64,000 nt of DNA. It comes from Prescottella equi. GTDB lineage: Bacteria > Actinomycetota > Actinomycetes > Mycobacteriales > Mycobacteriaceae. Of the stretch, positions 8,636 to 16,999 are shown piece by piece (within the stretch, counting starts at the first letter, position 1; each line of letters starts with the position of its first letter). The notes beneath the pieces were generated by a model, which made no database searches, had not been told where the DNA came from, and saw nothing but the letters and a program-made list of their open reading frames with translations. The DNA is taken from NCBI RefSeq assembly GCF_020171745.1, contig NZ_JAIVAH010000024.1, positions 1 through 64,000 on the forward strand. Direction: 5' to 3'. The translations under genes were made by a program, and so were the position numbers.

Positions 8636-9448
8636 ATGTTCGGACGTCGCAAGAAGAAGGAAGCCGAGCAGGCGGACACCGCATCGGTCGAGGCCACCCC
8701 GGTCGACCAGGACGTCGAAAGCGACGTGGAGTCCGAACTGGATGCTCCCGTCGGAGCCCTCGACGGCGGTCCGTACGACGTCACCGAGCTCGCCGAGGGC
8801 GAGGAGCCGGGGGCGACCCGACTCGATCTCGGGTCCGTCTTCCTGCCGATGCCCGACGGCGCCCAGCTGCAGGTCGAGATGTCGCCGGAGGGTGCACCGC
8901 AGAACGTCCACCTCGTGACCCAGTACGGCCGTATCACGGTCTCTGCCTATGCGGCGCCCAAGTCTCCCGGCCAGTGGCGCGAGGTCGCGTCGGAGCTGGC
9001 CGAGTCGCTGCGTGCGGACAACGCGGAGGTCAGCATCGAGTCCGGTCCCTGGGGCCGCGAGGTGGCGGCTGCGACGCCCAACGCCGATCTGCGTTTCATC
9101 GGCGTGGACGGACCGCGTTGGATGGTCCGCTGCGTCGTGGCGGGTCCGTCCGGTGCCGTCGTGAGCGACGGGCCGCTCGTCGCGACCGCGCGTGCCGTCC
9201 TGTTGAACACGGTCATCGCGCGGGGGAGCGATCCGCACCCGGTGCGGACGCCGCTGCCCATCGTGCTGCCCCAGGTCCTGGTCGAGCAGTTGCAGGCGGC
9301 TCAGGCCCAGCAGCTGGCGGCCCAGCAGCAGGCCGCGCAGGAGCAGGCAGCCCAGTCCGCTGCGATGCAGCAGCAGCCGTCCGGGAACGGTTCCGAGCCA
9401 CCGCGGCGCGGTGAGTCCGGTTCGGCGATGCAGCAGCTCGGTCTCTGA
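8636..9448 (+). CDS. DUF3710 family protein
   Basis: A 270-residue cytosolic protein. It begins with MFGRRKKKEAEQ and an acidic linker. The conserved DUF3710 core follows (about residues 55-205, including WREVASELAESLRADNAEV and PRWMVRCVVAGP). It ends in a Gln/Ala-rich tail (about 220-255) that looks disordered or coiled. The family is restricted to actinobacteria and is of unknown function. Directly downstream of dut, as in mycobacteria (Rv2696c-Rv2697c). Confidence 0.88.
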   Translation: MFGRRKKKEAEQADTASVEATPVDQDVESDVESELDAPVGALDGGPYDVTELAEGEEPGATRLDLGSVFLPMPDGAQLQVEMSPEGAPQNVHLVTQYGRITVSAYAAPKSPGQWREVASELAESLRADNAEVSIESGPWGREVAAATPNADLRFIGVDGPRWMVRCVVAGPSGAVVSDGPLVATARAVLLNTVIARGSDPHPVRTPLPIVLPQVLVEQLQAAQAQQLAAQQQAAQEQAAQSAAMQQQPSGNGSEPPRRGESGSAMQQLGL

Positions 9449-9455
9449 CGGGCGC

Positions 9456-10178
9456 CTAGACCGGATCGGATGTCCGGATCCGGCGCCCCAGTGCGGTCAG
9501 GCAGGCCCGTCCGAGCACGCCGGGATCGTCTCCGATCGACTGGAGCTCCAGTTCGACGAGTTCGGCGGCCGGCATCGTCGAGGCCCACTGCTGCGCCACC
9601 GTGAAGGGATGCACGGCGTCGTCGACGGCGGCGGCGATGCCCACGGGCACTCGCAGCCGCCGGAGGGCGTCGACATCGGGAGCGTGGTAGGACGCCGCCT
9701 CCTCGAGCGCGGAGGGCAGGTCGGGCCACTGGGATCGCCACGAGCGGCTCAGTTCGTCCGCGAGCCACGGCGGGCTCGACGCGGTCATCTCGGCGGTGAC
9801 GGCATCGAGTCCGTCGGCGCGTAGGCGGGACGCGGTGAAGATGGCACTGGCCGCCGCGGGCGCATCCACGGGCGATCCGGTCCACGCCGGGAGTGCCGCG
9901 AGAACGGCATGGACGCGGTCGGGATTGTCGGCCGCCCATTCGAGGGCGACGGCCGCGCCGATCGACACGCCCGCGACGACGATCGTCCCGTGTTCCCGGG
10001 CCGCACGATCCATGGCGTCGCGGTAGCTGCCGACCACGCGCCTCGGATCGGGTTCCACCGCGATCGTCGCAACTCCTACCTGCGACAATGCGGCCCGGAA
10101 GGCGCGTTCGGCGAAGCTTGCATCGGAGCCTGTTCCGGGGAGGGCGACGGCCACCGAGGGCCACTGCTGCAGCTGCAT
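9456..10178 (-). CDS. Alpha/beta hydrolase family protein
   Basis: A 240-residue alpha/beta-hydrolase fold. VAVALPGTGSD is the first strand and oxyanion loop. VAGVSIGAAVALEWA carries the nucleophile elbow (GVSIGA, Ser near 72), GIAAAVDDAVHPF the probable acidic residue, and DDAVH a nearby His. The substrate is unknown. It matches Rv2695 in position. I chose ATG 10178 (MQLQQWPSVAVALPG); a start at 10238 is also open. It converges on the DUF3710 gene with a 7-base gap. Confidence 0.78.
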   Translation of the reverse strand: MQLQQWPSVAVALPGTGSDASFAERAFRAALSQVGVATIAVEPDPRRVVGSYRDAMDRAAREHGTIVVAGVSIGAAVALEWAADNPDRVHAVLAALPAWTGSPVDAPAAASAIFTASRLRADGLDAVTAEMTASSPPWLADELSRSWRSQWPDLPSALEEAASYHAPDVDALRRLRVPVGIAAAVDDAVHPFTVAQQWASTMPAAELVELELQSIGDDPGVLGRACLTALGRRIRTSDPV

Positions 10179-10231
10179 GGTTCGATCTTGCACTGTCCGT
10201 TTCGCGGGAGATCCGGACGGCTGTGGTTGTC

Positions 10232-10257
10232 GGGTCACTTTAGGGTTACAGTGACCC
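10232..10257. promoter_or_regulatory. Inverted repeat in the divergent promoter region
   Basis: GGGTCAC at 10232-10238 and GTGACCC at 10251-10257 are perfect complements separated by 12 bases (tttagggttaca). The inner GGGTTACAGTGACCC is itself nearly palindromic. It lies between the alpha/beta hydrolase and the OB-fold gene. It may be an operator; no regulator gene is adjacent. Confidence 0.35.
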
Positions 10258-10369
10258 TCATGGACACGAACGGGACCCTCACCGGATCCCGCTCGGGACC
10301 CGAAGCAACACCCAGATACAACCCTTCGTGCGACGCTCGACGCGTCGCCATTTGCTCCAGGAGCGCGCT

Positions 10370-10747
10370 ATGGCCCCCGCCGCGGCAGGCTACTTTCGCA
10401 GGCTGACTCGCCGACTCACCGAAGATCTCGAGCAGCTCGATGCGGAGGAGATGGTCGAGACCTCCCAGGCGTCCGGCGCTACCCGTGCGTGTGATTGCGC
10501 GCGAGGTGAAGAAGTCACCATGTTCGGCCGGCTCCGAAGTGTCGAGGCGTGTCCGAAGTCGGCGAACGCCAGCGTCCGGGCCGAGTTCTTCGACGGCACC
10601 GATCCGATCACCCTGGTATGGATCGGGCGCCGCCGAATTCCGGGTATCGAACCGGGCAAGACTCTCATGGTCCGTGGGCGGATCGGTGACCGCGACGGTC
10701 AGAAGGTGATCTTCAATCCGTATTACGAGCTTCGTGGCGACTCCTGA
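10370..10747 (+). CDS. OB-fold nucleic-acid-binding-like protein
   Basis: A 125-residue protein. An N-terminal helix (YFRRLTRRLTEDLEQLDAEEM) precedes an OB-fold domain, from about residue 45 to the end (EEVTMFGRLRSVEACP, LVWIGRRRIPGIEPGKTLMVRGRI, IFNPYYEL). It resembles Rv2694c. The role, probably in nucleic-acid or RNA metabolism, is not known. AGGAG seven bases before ATG 10370 supports this start over an upstream GTG at 10328. Confidence 0.82.
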   Translation: MAPAAAGYFRRLTRRLTEDLEQLDAEEMVETSQASGATRACDCARGEEVTMFGRLRSVEACPKSANASVRAEFFDGTDPITLVWIGRRRIPGIEPGKTLMVRGRIGDRDGQKVIFNPYYELRGDS

Positions 10748-10819
10748 CGTCAGTCCGTCTCGGCACGCGCAATTCAGCGCTGTCGACGGCTTGCCGTCCG
10801 AATGTGGCACCCTCGTCGC

Positions 10820-11527
10820 GTGACCGAAACGAAGCAGAAGACGATCCTCGAACAGCTCGGTGGGCTGAGCGGGCTGGTCTATTCGTCGCTGCCCATCGTC
10901 GTATTCGTCCCGGCGAACAGCCTGTGGGGCCTGGCGCCCGCGGTGTGGACCGCGCTCGGCGTGGCGGCCGCGATCCTCGTCTGGCGAGTGGTTCGGCGGG
11001 GCGCGATCCAGCCGGCGATCTCCGGATTCCTCGGGGTCGGCGTGTGTGCCTTCATCGCCTACCGCACCGGCGACGCCAAGGGCTACTTCCTCTTCGGCAT
11101 CTATACGAGCCTGCTGTACGGGGCCGCGTTCCTGGTCTCCATCCTGGTGCGATGGCCGCTCGTGGGTGTCGTGTGGGGCTATCTGAACGGTCACCGGAAC
11201 ACCTGGAAGTCCCACAAGGGCGCCGTGCACGCCTACGACATCGCCACGGCTGCATGGGCGCTGGTGTTCGGGGCGCGTTACCTCGTGCAGTCCGAGCTGT
11301 ACGACGCGGATCAGACCGGCTGGCTCGCTGCCGCGCGGATCGGCATGGGATGGCCGCTCACCGGACTGGTGCTGCTCGTGACGATCTGGGCGGTGCGCCG
11401 GGCGGACCGGCTGGTCGAGCCGGCGCCCGTACTGTCGGATGCGGTGGCCGAGCCGGGATCCGAGATGCCCGACCCCGCCAGTGAGGCGGGGCCTCCGGCC
11501 GACTCAGATATCGATCGCGGCGCGTAG
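10820..11527 (+). CDS. DUF3159 integral membrane protein
   Basis: A 235-residue protein with about six hydrophobic helices, opening with TILEQLGGLSGLVYSSLPIV. The family is actinobacterial (Rv2693c-like). The conserved GYLNGHRNTWKSH loop sits near residue 125. No biochemical function is established. The start is GTG 10820. Its last 24 bases overlap the end of ceoC on the opposite strand, and a short hairpin lies within its 3' end. Confidence 0.85.
   Translation: MTETKQKTILEQLGGLSGLVYSSLPIVVFVPANSLWGLAPAVWTALGVAAAILVWRVVRRGAIQPAISGFLGVGVCAFIAYRTGDAKGYFLFGIYTSLLYGAAFLVSILVRWPLVGVVWGYLNGHRNTWKSHKGAVHAYDIATAAWALVFGARYLVQSELYDADQTGWLAAARIGMGWPLTGLVLLVTIWAVRRADRLVEPAPVLSDAVAEPGSEMPDPASEAGPPADSDIDRGA
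11473..11491. terminator. Hairpin inside the 3' end of the DUF3159 gene
   Basis: CCCCGCC at 11473-11479 pairs with GGCGGGG at 11485-11491 around an AGTGA loop. It lies within DUF3159 coding sequence and just beyond the ceoC stop at 11504 on the minus strand. It is a candidate terminator for ceoB-ceoC. There is no clear T-run. Confidence 0.4.
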
Positions 11528-12160
11528 CTCGTCCTCGACCTCCACCGCGGCGACGAACAGTAGTTCGTCTCCGCCCTCGACCGGATCGTCCGGCTGGGGG
11601 ACGATGACCCGGCCGCCGCGCAGGATCGTCACGAGCGCCACGTCGCGTGGCAGCTTGATCTTGCGCACCGGCTTGCCGGCCAGTGGAGTGTCGTCCGGCA
11701 GGGTGATCTCGACCAGGTTCGCCTGCCCCTGACGGAAAGTCATGAGGCGCACCAGATCGCCCACCGTGACCGCCTCCTCGACGAGTGAGGCGAGCATTCG
11801 GGGCGTCGACACCGCGACGTCCACGCCCCAGGACTCGTCGAAGAGCCATTCGTTGCGGGGATCGTTGACGCGGGCGACGACCCGGGGGACCCCGAACTCC
11901 GTCTTCGCGAGCAGGCTCACCACGATGTTGGCCTTGTCGTCGCCGGTGGCGGCGATGACGACGTCGTAGGTCTCCAACTGGGCGGATTCGAGCAGGCTCA
12001 GCTCGCAGGCGTCCGCATGCACCCACTCGGCCTGAGGGATCACCTCTGGTTCGACGTGTTCGAGCTTGCGTTCCAGCAGCATCACGTGGTGCTCGCTGCG
12101 GACGAGCTCACGGGCGATGGAGCGGCCGACAGCGCCGGCTCCTGCGATGGCGACTCTCAT
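11504..12160 (-). CDS. ceoC: Potassium uptake regulator CeoC (TrkA family)
   Basis: A 218-residue TrkA-type protein. A Rossmann RCK_N domain (MRVAIAGAGAVGRSIARELV, acidic strand end LLERK, VIAATGDDKANIVVSLLAK) is followed by an RCK_C domain from about residue 135 (VRLMTFRQGQANLVEITLP to GDELLFVAAVE). It binds nucleotide and controls a Trk-type potassium channel at the membrane. It lies 46 bases downstream of ceoB, also TrkA-like, giving the paired ceoB-ceoC operon known in mycobacteria. ATG 12160 and 12169 are both possible. Confidence 0.92.
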   Translation of the reverse strand: MRVAIAGAGAVGRSIARELVRSEHHVMLLERKLEHVEPEVIPQAEWVHADACELSLLESAQLETYDVVIAATGDDKANIVVSLLAKTEFGVPRVVARVNDPRNEWLFDESWGVDVAVSTPRMLASLVEEAVTVGDLVRLMTFRQGQANLVEITLPDDTPLAGKPVRKIKLPRDVALVTILRGGRVIVPQPDDPVEGGDELLFVAAVEVEDELRAAIDI

Positions 12161-12206
12161 CGGGGGCATCCAATCGGGTCGTGCGAGAAGTGGGACATCG
12201 GCGGGC

Positions 12207-12872
12207 TCAGTCGTCCGACGGAGGCGGGTTGCCGGCCAGGGCGACGGCCTCGGCGACGGTCCCGGACACTGCGGCGACGTACACCTGGTCCTGGGCCTGG
12301 ATGACGGTCTTGCGGTCGGGAAGGATGCCCGATCCGAAGCGAATGACGAACGACACACGCGAGCTCGTCGCGGTCTCGAGTTCTGCGATGTTGCGGCCGA
12401 CCCAGTCCTCGTGCAGCGGCAGTTCGGTGACGACCACGGTGCCCGACGGATCGCGCCACTTCGAGATCTGGTCGTCCTGCGCGAGAGCGAGCATGAAGCG
12501 ATCGGTGGTCCAGGGCACCGTCGCGATGGTGGGAATGCCGAGGCGCTCGTAGACCGCGGCGCGCTTGGCGTCGTAGATGCGTGCGACGACACGGTCGACG
12601 CCGAAGTTCTCCCGCGCGACCCGCGCGGAGATGATGTTCGAGTTGTCGCCCGAGGACACCGCGGCGAATGCTTCGGCGCGTTCGATCCCGGCGCGGACCA
12701 GCACATCACGGTCGAATCCCATACCGACCACGGTGTGACCCGAGAAATCGGACCCGAGGCGGAGGAAGGCGCTCGCGTCGCGGTCGATGACCGCAACCTC
12801 ATGGCCGATCCGGCTCAGTGCTGTAGCGAGGGACGAGCCGACCCGGCCACACCCCATGACGACTACGTACAC
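12207..12872 (-). CDS. ceoB: Potassium uptake regulator CeoB (TrkA family)
   Basis: A 221-residue TrkA paralogue of the next gene. It has VYVVVMGCGRVGSSLA as the NAD-binding glycine motif, AVIDRDASAF as the acidic strand end, and an RCK_C domain from about residue 135 (VTELPLHEDWVGRNIAELE to QVYVAAVSGTVAEA). Start GTG 12872 has GGAG seven bases upstream. It is divergent from the APC permease gene, across a 212-base region that must carry both promoters. Confidence 0.92.
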   Translation of the reverse strand: MYVVVMGCGRVGSSLATALSRIGHEVAVIDRDASAFLRLGSDFSGHTVVGMGFDRDVLVRAGIERAEAFAAVSSGDNSNIISARVARENFGVDRVVARIYDAKRAAVYERLGIPTIATVPWTTDRFMLALAQDDQISKWRDPSGTVVVTELPLHEDWVGRNIAELETATSSRVSFVIRFGSGILPDRKTVIQAQDQVYVAAVSGTVAEAVALAGNPPPSDD

Positions 12873-13084
12873 CCGTCCACTCCGTTCATCGCACTCAGAG
12901 CCGACGGGTTGCCGCCGGCGTCGAATCGAACCGTACAGCGCACCCGGGGAAGAGCAAGTATCCGCGGTCGTGGTGTGCGGGAGGCCGCGTGTCGCCCCAG
13001 TTCGGACGCAGAGTAATGTCGATGAAATGCTCACGGCAGCCGCCCCCGTGTCGCGGAGCGCTTCGGACGGCTTACGCTTTGGCG

Positions 13085-15079
13085 GTGTCGAAGGTTTCCA
13101 CAGCTGCAAAGCGGCTGATCCTGGGGCGGCCGTTCCGTAGCGACAAGCTCGGGCACACGCTTCTGCCCAAGCGCATCGCGCTACCCGTTTTCGCCTCGGA
13201 TGCAATGTCTTCGGTTGCGTACGCGCCCGAGGAGATCTTCCTGGTCCTGTCCGTCGCGGGCATCTCCGCGTACGCGTACACCCCATGGATCGGCCTGGCC
13301 GTCGCCGTCGTGATGGCGGTCGTGGTCGCCAGCTACCGCCAGAACGTGCACGCCTACCCGTCTGGTGGCGGCGACTACGAGGTCGCGACCGTGAACCTGG
13401 GGCCGAACGCCGGCCTGACGGTCGGCAGTGCACTCATGGTCGACTACGTGCTCACTGTCGCGGTGTCGATCTCGTCGGCAGCGTCGAACATCGGATCCGC
13501 CGTGCCGTTCGTCGCGCAGCACAAGGTGCTGTTCGCGATCGCGGCGATCGCGCTGCTCACCGCGATCAACCTGCGCGGTATCCGCGAGTCGGGCTCGGCC
13601 TTCGCACTTCCGACGTACGCGTTCATCGTCGGCATGCTGATCATGCTCGGCTGGGGATTCGCGCGGATCTACATCTTCGGCGACGACGTGCAGGCCGAGT
13701 CGGCTGCGTTCGACCTGCAGGCGGAGGATTCCCACCTGTACGGCATCGCGTTCGCGTTCCTCATCGCCAGGGCGTTCTCGTCGGGCTGTGCTGCGCTCAC
13801 GGGTGTCGAGGCCATCAGTAACGGTGTGCCGGCGTTCCAGAAGCCCAAGTCCCGCAACGCCGCGACCACCCTCCTGCTGCTGGGTACCTTCGCGATCGTG
13901 CTGCTGATGGGCATCATCATGCTGGCGCAGAAGATCGGCATCGTCTACGCGCACGACCCCGAGACGCAGCTCGTCGGCGCGCCCGAGGGTTACCACCAGA
14001 AGACACTGATCGCGCAGCTCGCGGAGGCCGTCTTCTCCGGGTTCCCGGTCGGCTTCTACTTCATGGCGATCGTGACGGCATTGATCCTCGTGCTCGCCGC
14101 GAACACGGCGTTCAACGGTTTCCCCGTGCTCGGCTCGGTGCTCGCGCAGGACCGCTACCTGCCGCGTCAGCTGCATACGCGCGGCGACCGCCTCGCATTC
14201 AGCAACGGCATCCTGTTCCTCTCGGGTGCGGCGATCGCCTTCGTGGTCGCTTTCGGCGCCGAGGTGACGAAGCTCATCCAGCTCTACATCGTCGGTGTGT
14301 TCGTCTCGTTCGTGCTCAGCCAGACCGGCATGATCCGGCACTGGACCCGGCATCTGCGGGCCGAGACGGACCCGGCGCAGCGTCGGCGCATGCAGCGTTC
14401 GCGGGTCATCAACTCGATCGGCCTCGCGATGACCGGCGCGGTTCTGATCATCGTGCTGCTGACGAAGTTCGCCGCCGGTGCCTGGATCGCGATCGTCGCG
14501 ATGATCCTGATCTTCATCGTGATGAAGTCGATCCGGCGTCACTACGACAGCGTCGCAGCGGAACTCGAGGAGCAGGAGTGGGACGGCGTGCTGCCGAGCC
14601 GCACGCATTCGATCGTGCTGGTGTCGAAGATGCACATGCCGACGATGCGGGCGCTCGCGTATGCGCGCGCCACCCGTCCCGACACCATCGAGGCGGTCAC
14701 CGTCAACGTCGACGAGCCGGACACCCGCGCGCTGGTGCGTGAGTGGGAGAGCAGCGACATCACCGTGCCGCTCAAGGTGATCGAGTCGCCGTACCGCGAG
14801 ATCACCAAACCGGTGCTCGACTATGTCCGCCGAGTCCGGAGGGACTCGCCGCGCGACGTCGTCACCGTGTTCATCCCCGAGTACGTCGTGGGCCACTGGT
14901 GGGAGCAGATCCTGCACAACCAGAGTGCCCTGCGCCTCAAGAGCCGGTTGCTGTTCCAGCCCGGTGTGATGGTCACGAGTGTGCCGTGGCAGTTGAGCTC
15001 CTCGGAGAAGGTCAAGCGCGAACGGGTGGACAATGCTCCCGGCGCGATTCGGCGTGGATTCGAGACCGAAGACAAGTGA
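13085..15079 (+). CDS. APC-superfamily amino acid or potassium permease with cytosolic C-terminal domain
   Basis: A 664-residue membrane protein. It opens VSKVSTAAKRLILGRPFRSD and LPKRIALPVFASDAMSSVAYAP (the unwound first-helix glycine/serine region of APC transporters). About twelve transmembrane helices run to about residue 480. A soluble domain of about 185 residues follows (RTHSIVLVSKMHMPTMRALA..., RDVVTVFIPEYVVGHWW) and resembles universal-stress-like folds. The mycobacterial counterpart is Rv2690c. Proximity to ceoB/ceoC makes potassium transport a fair guess, but an amino-acid substrate is equally possible. GTG 13085 is chosen by homology; the ribosome site is weak. Confidence 0.85.
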   Translation: MSKVSTAAKRLILGRPFRSDKLGHTLLPKRIALPVFASDAMSSVAYAPEEIFLVLSVAGISAYAYTPWIGLAVAVVMAVVVASYRQNVHAYPSGGGDYEVATVNLGPNAGLTVGSALMVDYVLTVAVSISSAASNIGSAVPFVAQHKVLFAIAAIALLTAINLRGIRESGSAFALPTYAFIVGMLIMLGWGFARIYIFGDDVQAESAAFDLQAEDSHLYGIAFAFLIARAFSSGCAALTGVEAISNGVPAFQKPKSRNAATTLLLLGTFAIVLLMGIIMLAQKIGIVYAHDPETQLVGAPEGYHQKTLIAQLAEAVFSGFPVGFYFMAIVTALILVLAANTAFNGFPVLGSVLAQDRYLPRQLHTRGDRLAFSNGILFLSGAAIAFVVAFGAEVTKLIQLYIVGVFVSFVLSQTGMIRHWTRHLRAETDPAQRRRMQRSRVINSIGLAMTGAVLIIVLLTKFAAGAWIAIVAMILIFIVMKSIRRHYDSVAAELEEQEWDGVLPSRTHSIVLVSKMHMPTMRALAYARATRPDTIEAVTVNVDEPDTRALVREWESSDITVPLKVIESPYREITKPVLDYVRRVRRDSPRDVVTVFIPEYVVGHWWEQILHNQSALRLKSRLLFQPGVMVTSVPWQLSSSEKVKRERVDNAPGAIRRGFETEDK

Positions 15080-15092
15080 TTGGCGGTACGTG

Positions 15093-16358
15093 GTGAGTGA
15101 GGACTGGACGGGGCGTCGGCTCGAGGTCGAGTTGGGCAATCCCGGCCACGGCGGATTCTGTGTCGCCCGGCACGAGGGCCGTGTGCTCTTCGTCCGGCAC
15201 GGCCTGCCCGGCGAGAAGGTGGTCGCACTCGTGACCGAGGATCGCGGTGGCTCGTTCTGCCGCGCCGACGCCGTCGAGATCCTCGCCCCGTCGCCCGACC
15301 GGATCGAGTCGCTGTGCCCCATCGCGGGTCCGGGCGGTGCGGGATGCTGCGACTATTCGCACGCCACCCTCGAGGCGGGCCGGGCGATGAAGTCGTTCGT
15401 CGTGGCCGAGCAGCTGCGCCGGATCGCGGGTGTCGAGCAAGAGGTCGTCGTCGAGGAGTTGCCCGGAACCGGCAAGGGCGTCGGCTGGCGCTCGCGCGTT
15501 CGGCTCGCGGTGGACGCGGCGGGACGGCCGGGCTTCCACCGCTACCGCAGCCTCGACATCGAGACGTTCCTGGCATGCCCGCAGATCGACCCGTCCGCGT
15601 ACGTGGGGCTCTCCGAACGGTCGTGGCAGCCCGGTGCCGAGGTTCAGATCGTGCTCGACGCGGACGGTGACCGTCACGTCGTGGAAATCGCTCCTGCCAA
15701 GGTGTCGCGCACCGGTCGCCGCAGTCCCGGACGGCGGGGCGCTACGGCGCGGCGGGCGGCGTCGTCGGGCACTCGGGCCGAACGGGTCGTCATCGGTTCC
15801 GGCCGGCCCGTCGAGCGGGTCGGGGACCGGGAATGGCATCTGGCCGCCACCGGCTTCTGGCAGGCGCACCGAGGTGCCGCCGAGACGTACGCGAACGTCG
15901 TGGGGGAGTGGGCGCAGGCGTCCGCGGGCGACGACGTGTGGGATCTCTACGGCGGTGTCGGAGTGTTCGCGGCCACGCTGGCCGACCAGGTCGGGGTGAC
16001 CGGGCGGGTCGATTCCGTCGAGTTCTCGAAGCAGGCCGTGGCCGACGGCACCGCCGCGCTGGCCGACGTCCCGCAGGTTCACCTGCACGCCACCCGGGTC
16101 GAGCGGGCTCTGCACGATCTGCCCACGCCGGATGTCGTGGTCCTGGATCCGCCGCGGACCGGCGCCGGCCGCGAGGTGGTCGAGACGATCGTCGCCGCGG
16201 GCCCACAGCGGATCGTCCACATCGGATGCGATCCGGCCTCGTTCGCGCGGGACATCTCCCTCTTCCGCGCGGGTGGCTACCGGCTCGAACAGGTCCGTGC
16301 GTTCGACGCCTTCCCCCTCACACACCACGTCGAGAGCCTCGCGCTGCTCACCCGCTGA
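15093..16358 (+). CDS. TRAM-domain RNA uracil-5-methyltransferase (TrmA/RumA family)
   Basis: A 421-residue protein. An N-terminal TRAM domain covers about residues 1-60. A cysteine cluster (LCPIAGPGGAGCCDYSH) could hold an iron-sulfur cluster. The C-terminal SAM domain has DLYGGVGVFAATLA. DPPRTGAGREVVE and HIGCDPASFARD supply the catalytic cysteine and release base. It would methylate C5 of a uridine in rRNA or tRNA. There is an Arg-rich insert near residue 215. It starts 13 bases after the permease (GTG 15093; GTG 15090 is also possible), so it may be co-transcribed. Confidence 0.88.
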   Translation: MSEDWTGRRLEVELGNPGHGGFCVARHEGRVLFVRHGLPGEKVVALVTEDRGGSFCRADAVEILAPSPDRIESLCPIAGPGGAGCCDYSHATLEAGRAMKSFVVAEQLRRIAGVEQEVVVEELPGTGKGVGWRSRVRLAVDAAGRPGFHRYRSLDIETFLACPQIDPSAYVGLSERSWQPGAEVQIVLDADGDRHVVEIAPAKVSRTGRRSPGRRGATARRAASSGTRAERVVIGSGRPVERVGDREWHLAATGFWQAHRGAAETYANVVGEWAQASAGDDVWDLYGGVGVFAATLADQVGVTGRVDSVEFSKQAVADGTAALADVPQVHLHATRVERALHDLPTPDVVVLDPPRTGAGREVVETIVAAGPQRIVHIGCDPASFARDISLFRAGGYRLEQVRAFDAFPLTHHVESLALLTR

Positions 16359-16440
16359 CGTGTCTCCGCACACGTACCTATCGGTCTGTTTTTAAGAACC
16401 TGCTGGTCAGGACGATAAAAAGCGGTATGTCGCATTTGAG

Positions 16441-16494
16441 AAGTAATTGCTTGACACACGCAACTATGCATATAGTTGCGCTCTGCAAGTAATT
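16441..16494 (+). promoter_or_regulatory. Promoter and operator of the marR-MFS operon
   Basis: TTGACA at 16451-16456 is a canonical -35 box. It is followed at once by the inverted repeat GCAACTAT (16460-16467) and ATAGTTGC (16472-16479), separated by GCAT and overlapping the -10 zone (TATAGT). The direct repeat AAGTAATT occurs on each side, at 16441-16448 and 16487-16494. The layout suits autorepression by the MarR protein. The whole stretch from about 16370 is clearly AT-richer than its surroundings. Confidence 0.65.
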
Positions 16495-16516
16495 ACGAGG
16501 GATGCGGGGTGCACGG

Positions 16517-16999
16517 ATGGCTGTGCAGGCAGACACAGCGCAGGCCCTGGTCGATGCGATCTTCCTGTTCGGCCGTTCTCTGAAGAACGCGCTCGCGAGC
16601 GCGACGGACGATCCGATCGCCCCCGCGCTGGTCGCGGTGTTGGTCGCCCTGTCGGCGCGGGGTCCGTGCCGGCAGAACGAACTCGCGTCGATGTTGTGCC
16701 TGAGTCAGTCGGGACTGAGTCGGCAGATGACCGAATTGGTCGATGCCGGACTGGTCGAGCGTCACCCGGACCCGGACGACAGGCGGGCTTTCCGCGTCCA
16801 GGTCTCCGAAAAGGGGGACGAGGCGTTGCGTGCCACCAAGGAACACAGGTCCGCGCGATTGCGCGCCCTGCTCGGGGAGTGGAGTCAGGACGAGGCGGCG
16901 GCGGCGTTGACCGCCGTCGAACGACTTACCGACACCCTCACCGGGCGCCCCGAACCCTCGCTTCTAGTAGCCGATCAATGTGGGAGAGCACTTCGATGA
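16517..16999 (+). CDS. MarR family transcriptional regulator
   Basis: A 160-residue winged-helix protein. It has the recognition region QNELASMLCLSQSGLSRQMTELVDAG and the wing GLVERHPDPDDRRAFRVQVSEKG, flanked by dimerisation helices. Two cysteines (CRQNELASMLC) near the recognition helix could sense oxidants. It overlaps the start of the MFS exporter by four bases (ATGA), so translational coupling is likely and the exporter is the probable target. ATG 16517 is preferred; ATG 16502 is also open. Confidence 0.88.
   Translation: MAVQADTAQALVDAIFLFGRSLKNALASATDDPIAPALVAVLVALSARGPCRQNELASMLCLSQSGLSRQMTELVDAGLVERHPDPDDRRAFRVQVSEKGDEALRATKEHRSARLRALLGEWSQDEAAAALTAVERLTDTLTGRPEPSLLVADQCGRALR

Noticed and set aside
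10260-10406. 48-codon frame overlapping the OB-fold gene start
   Set aside because: No ribosome site, and it overlaps a better supported start.
13181-15322. Long minus-strand open frame opposite the APC permease
   Set aside because: It is rich in Arg, His and Asp as expected for antisense of a high-GC membrane protein gene, with no family similarity.
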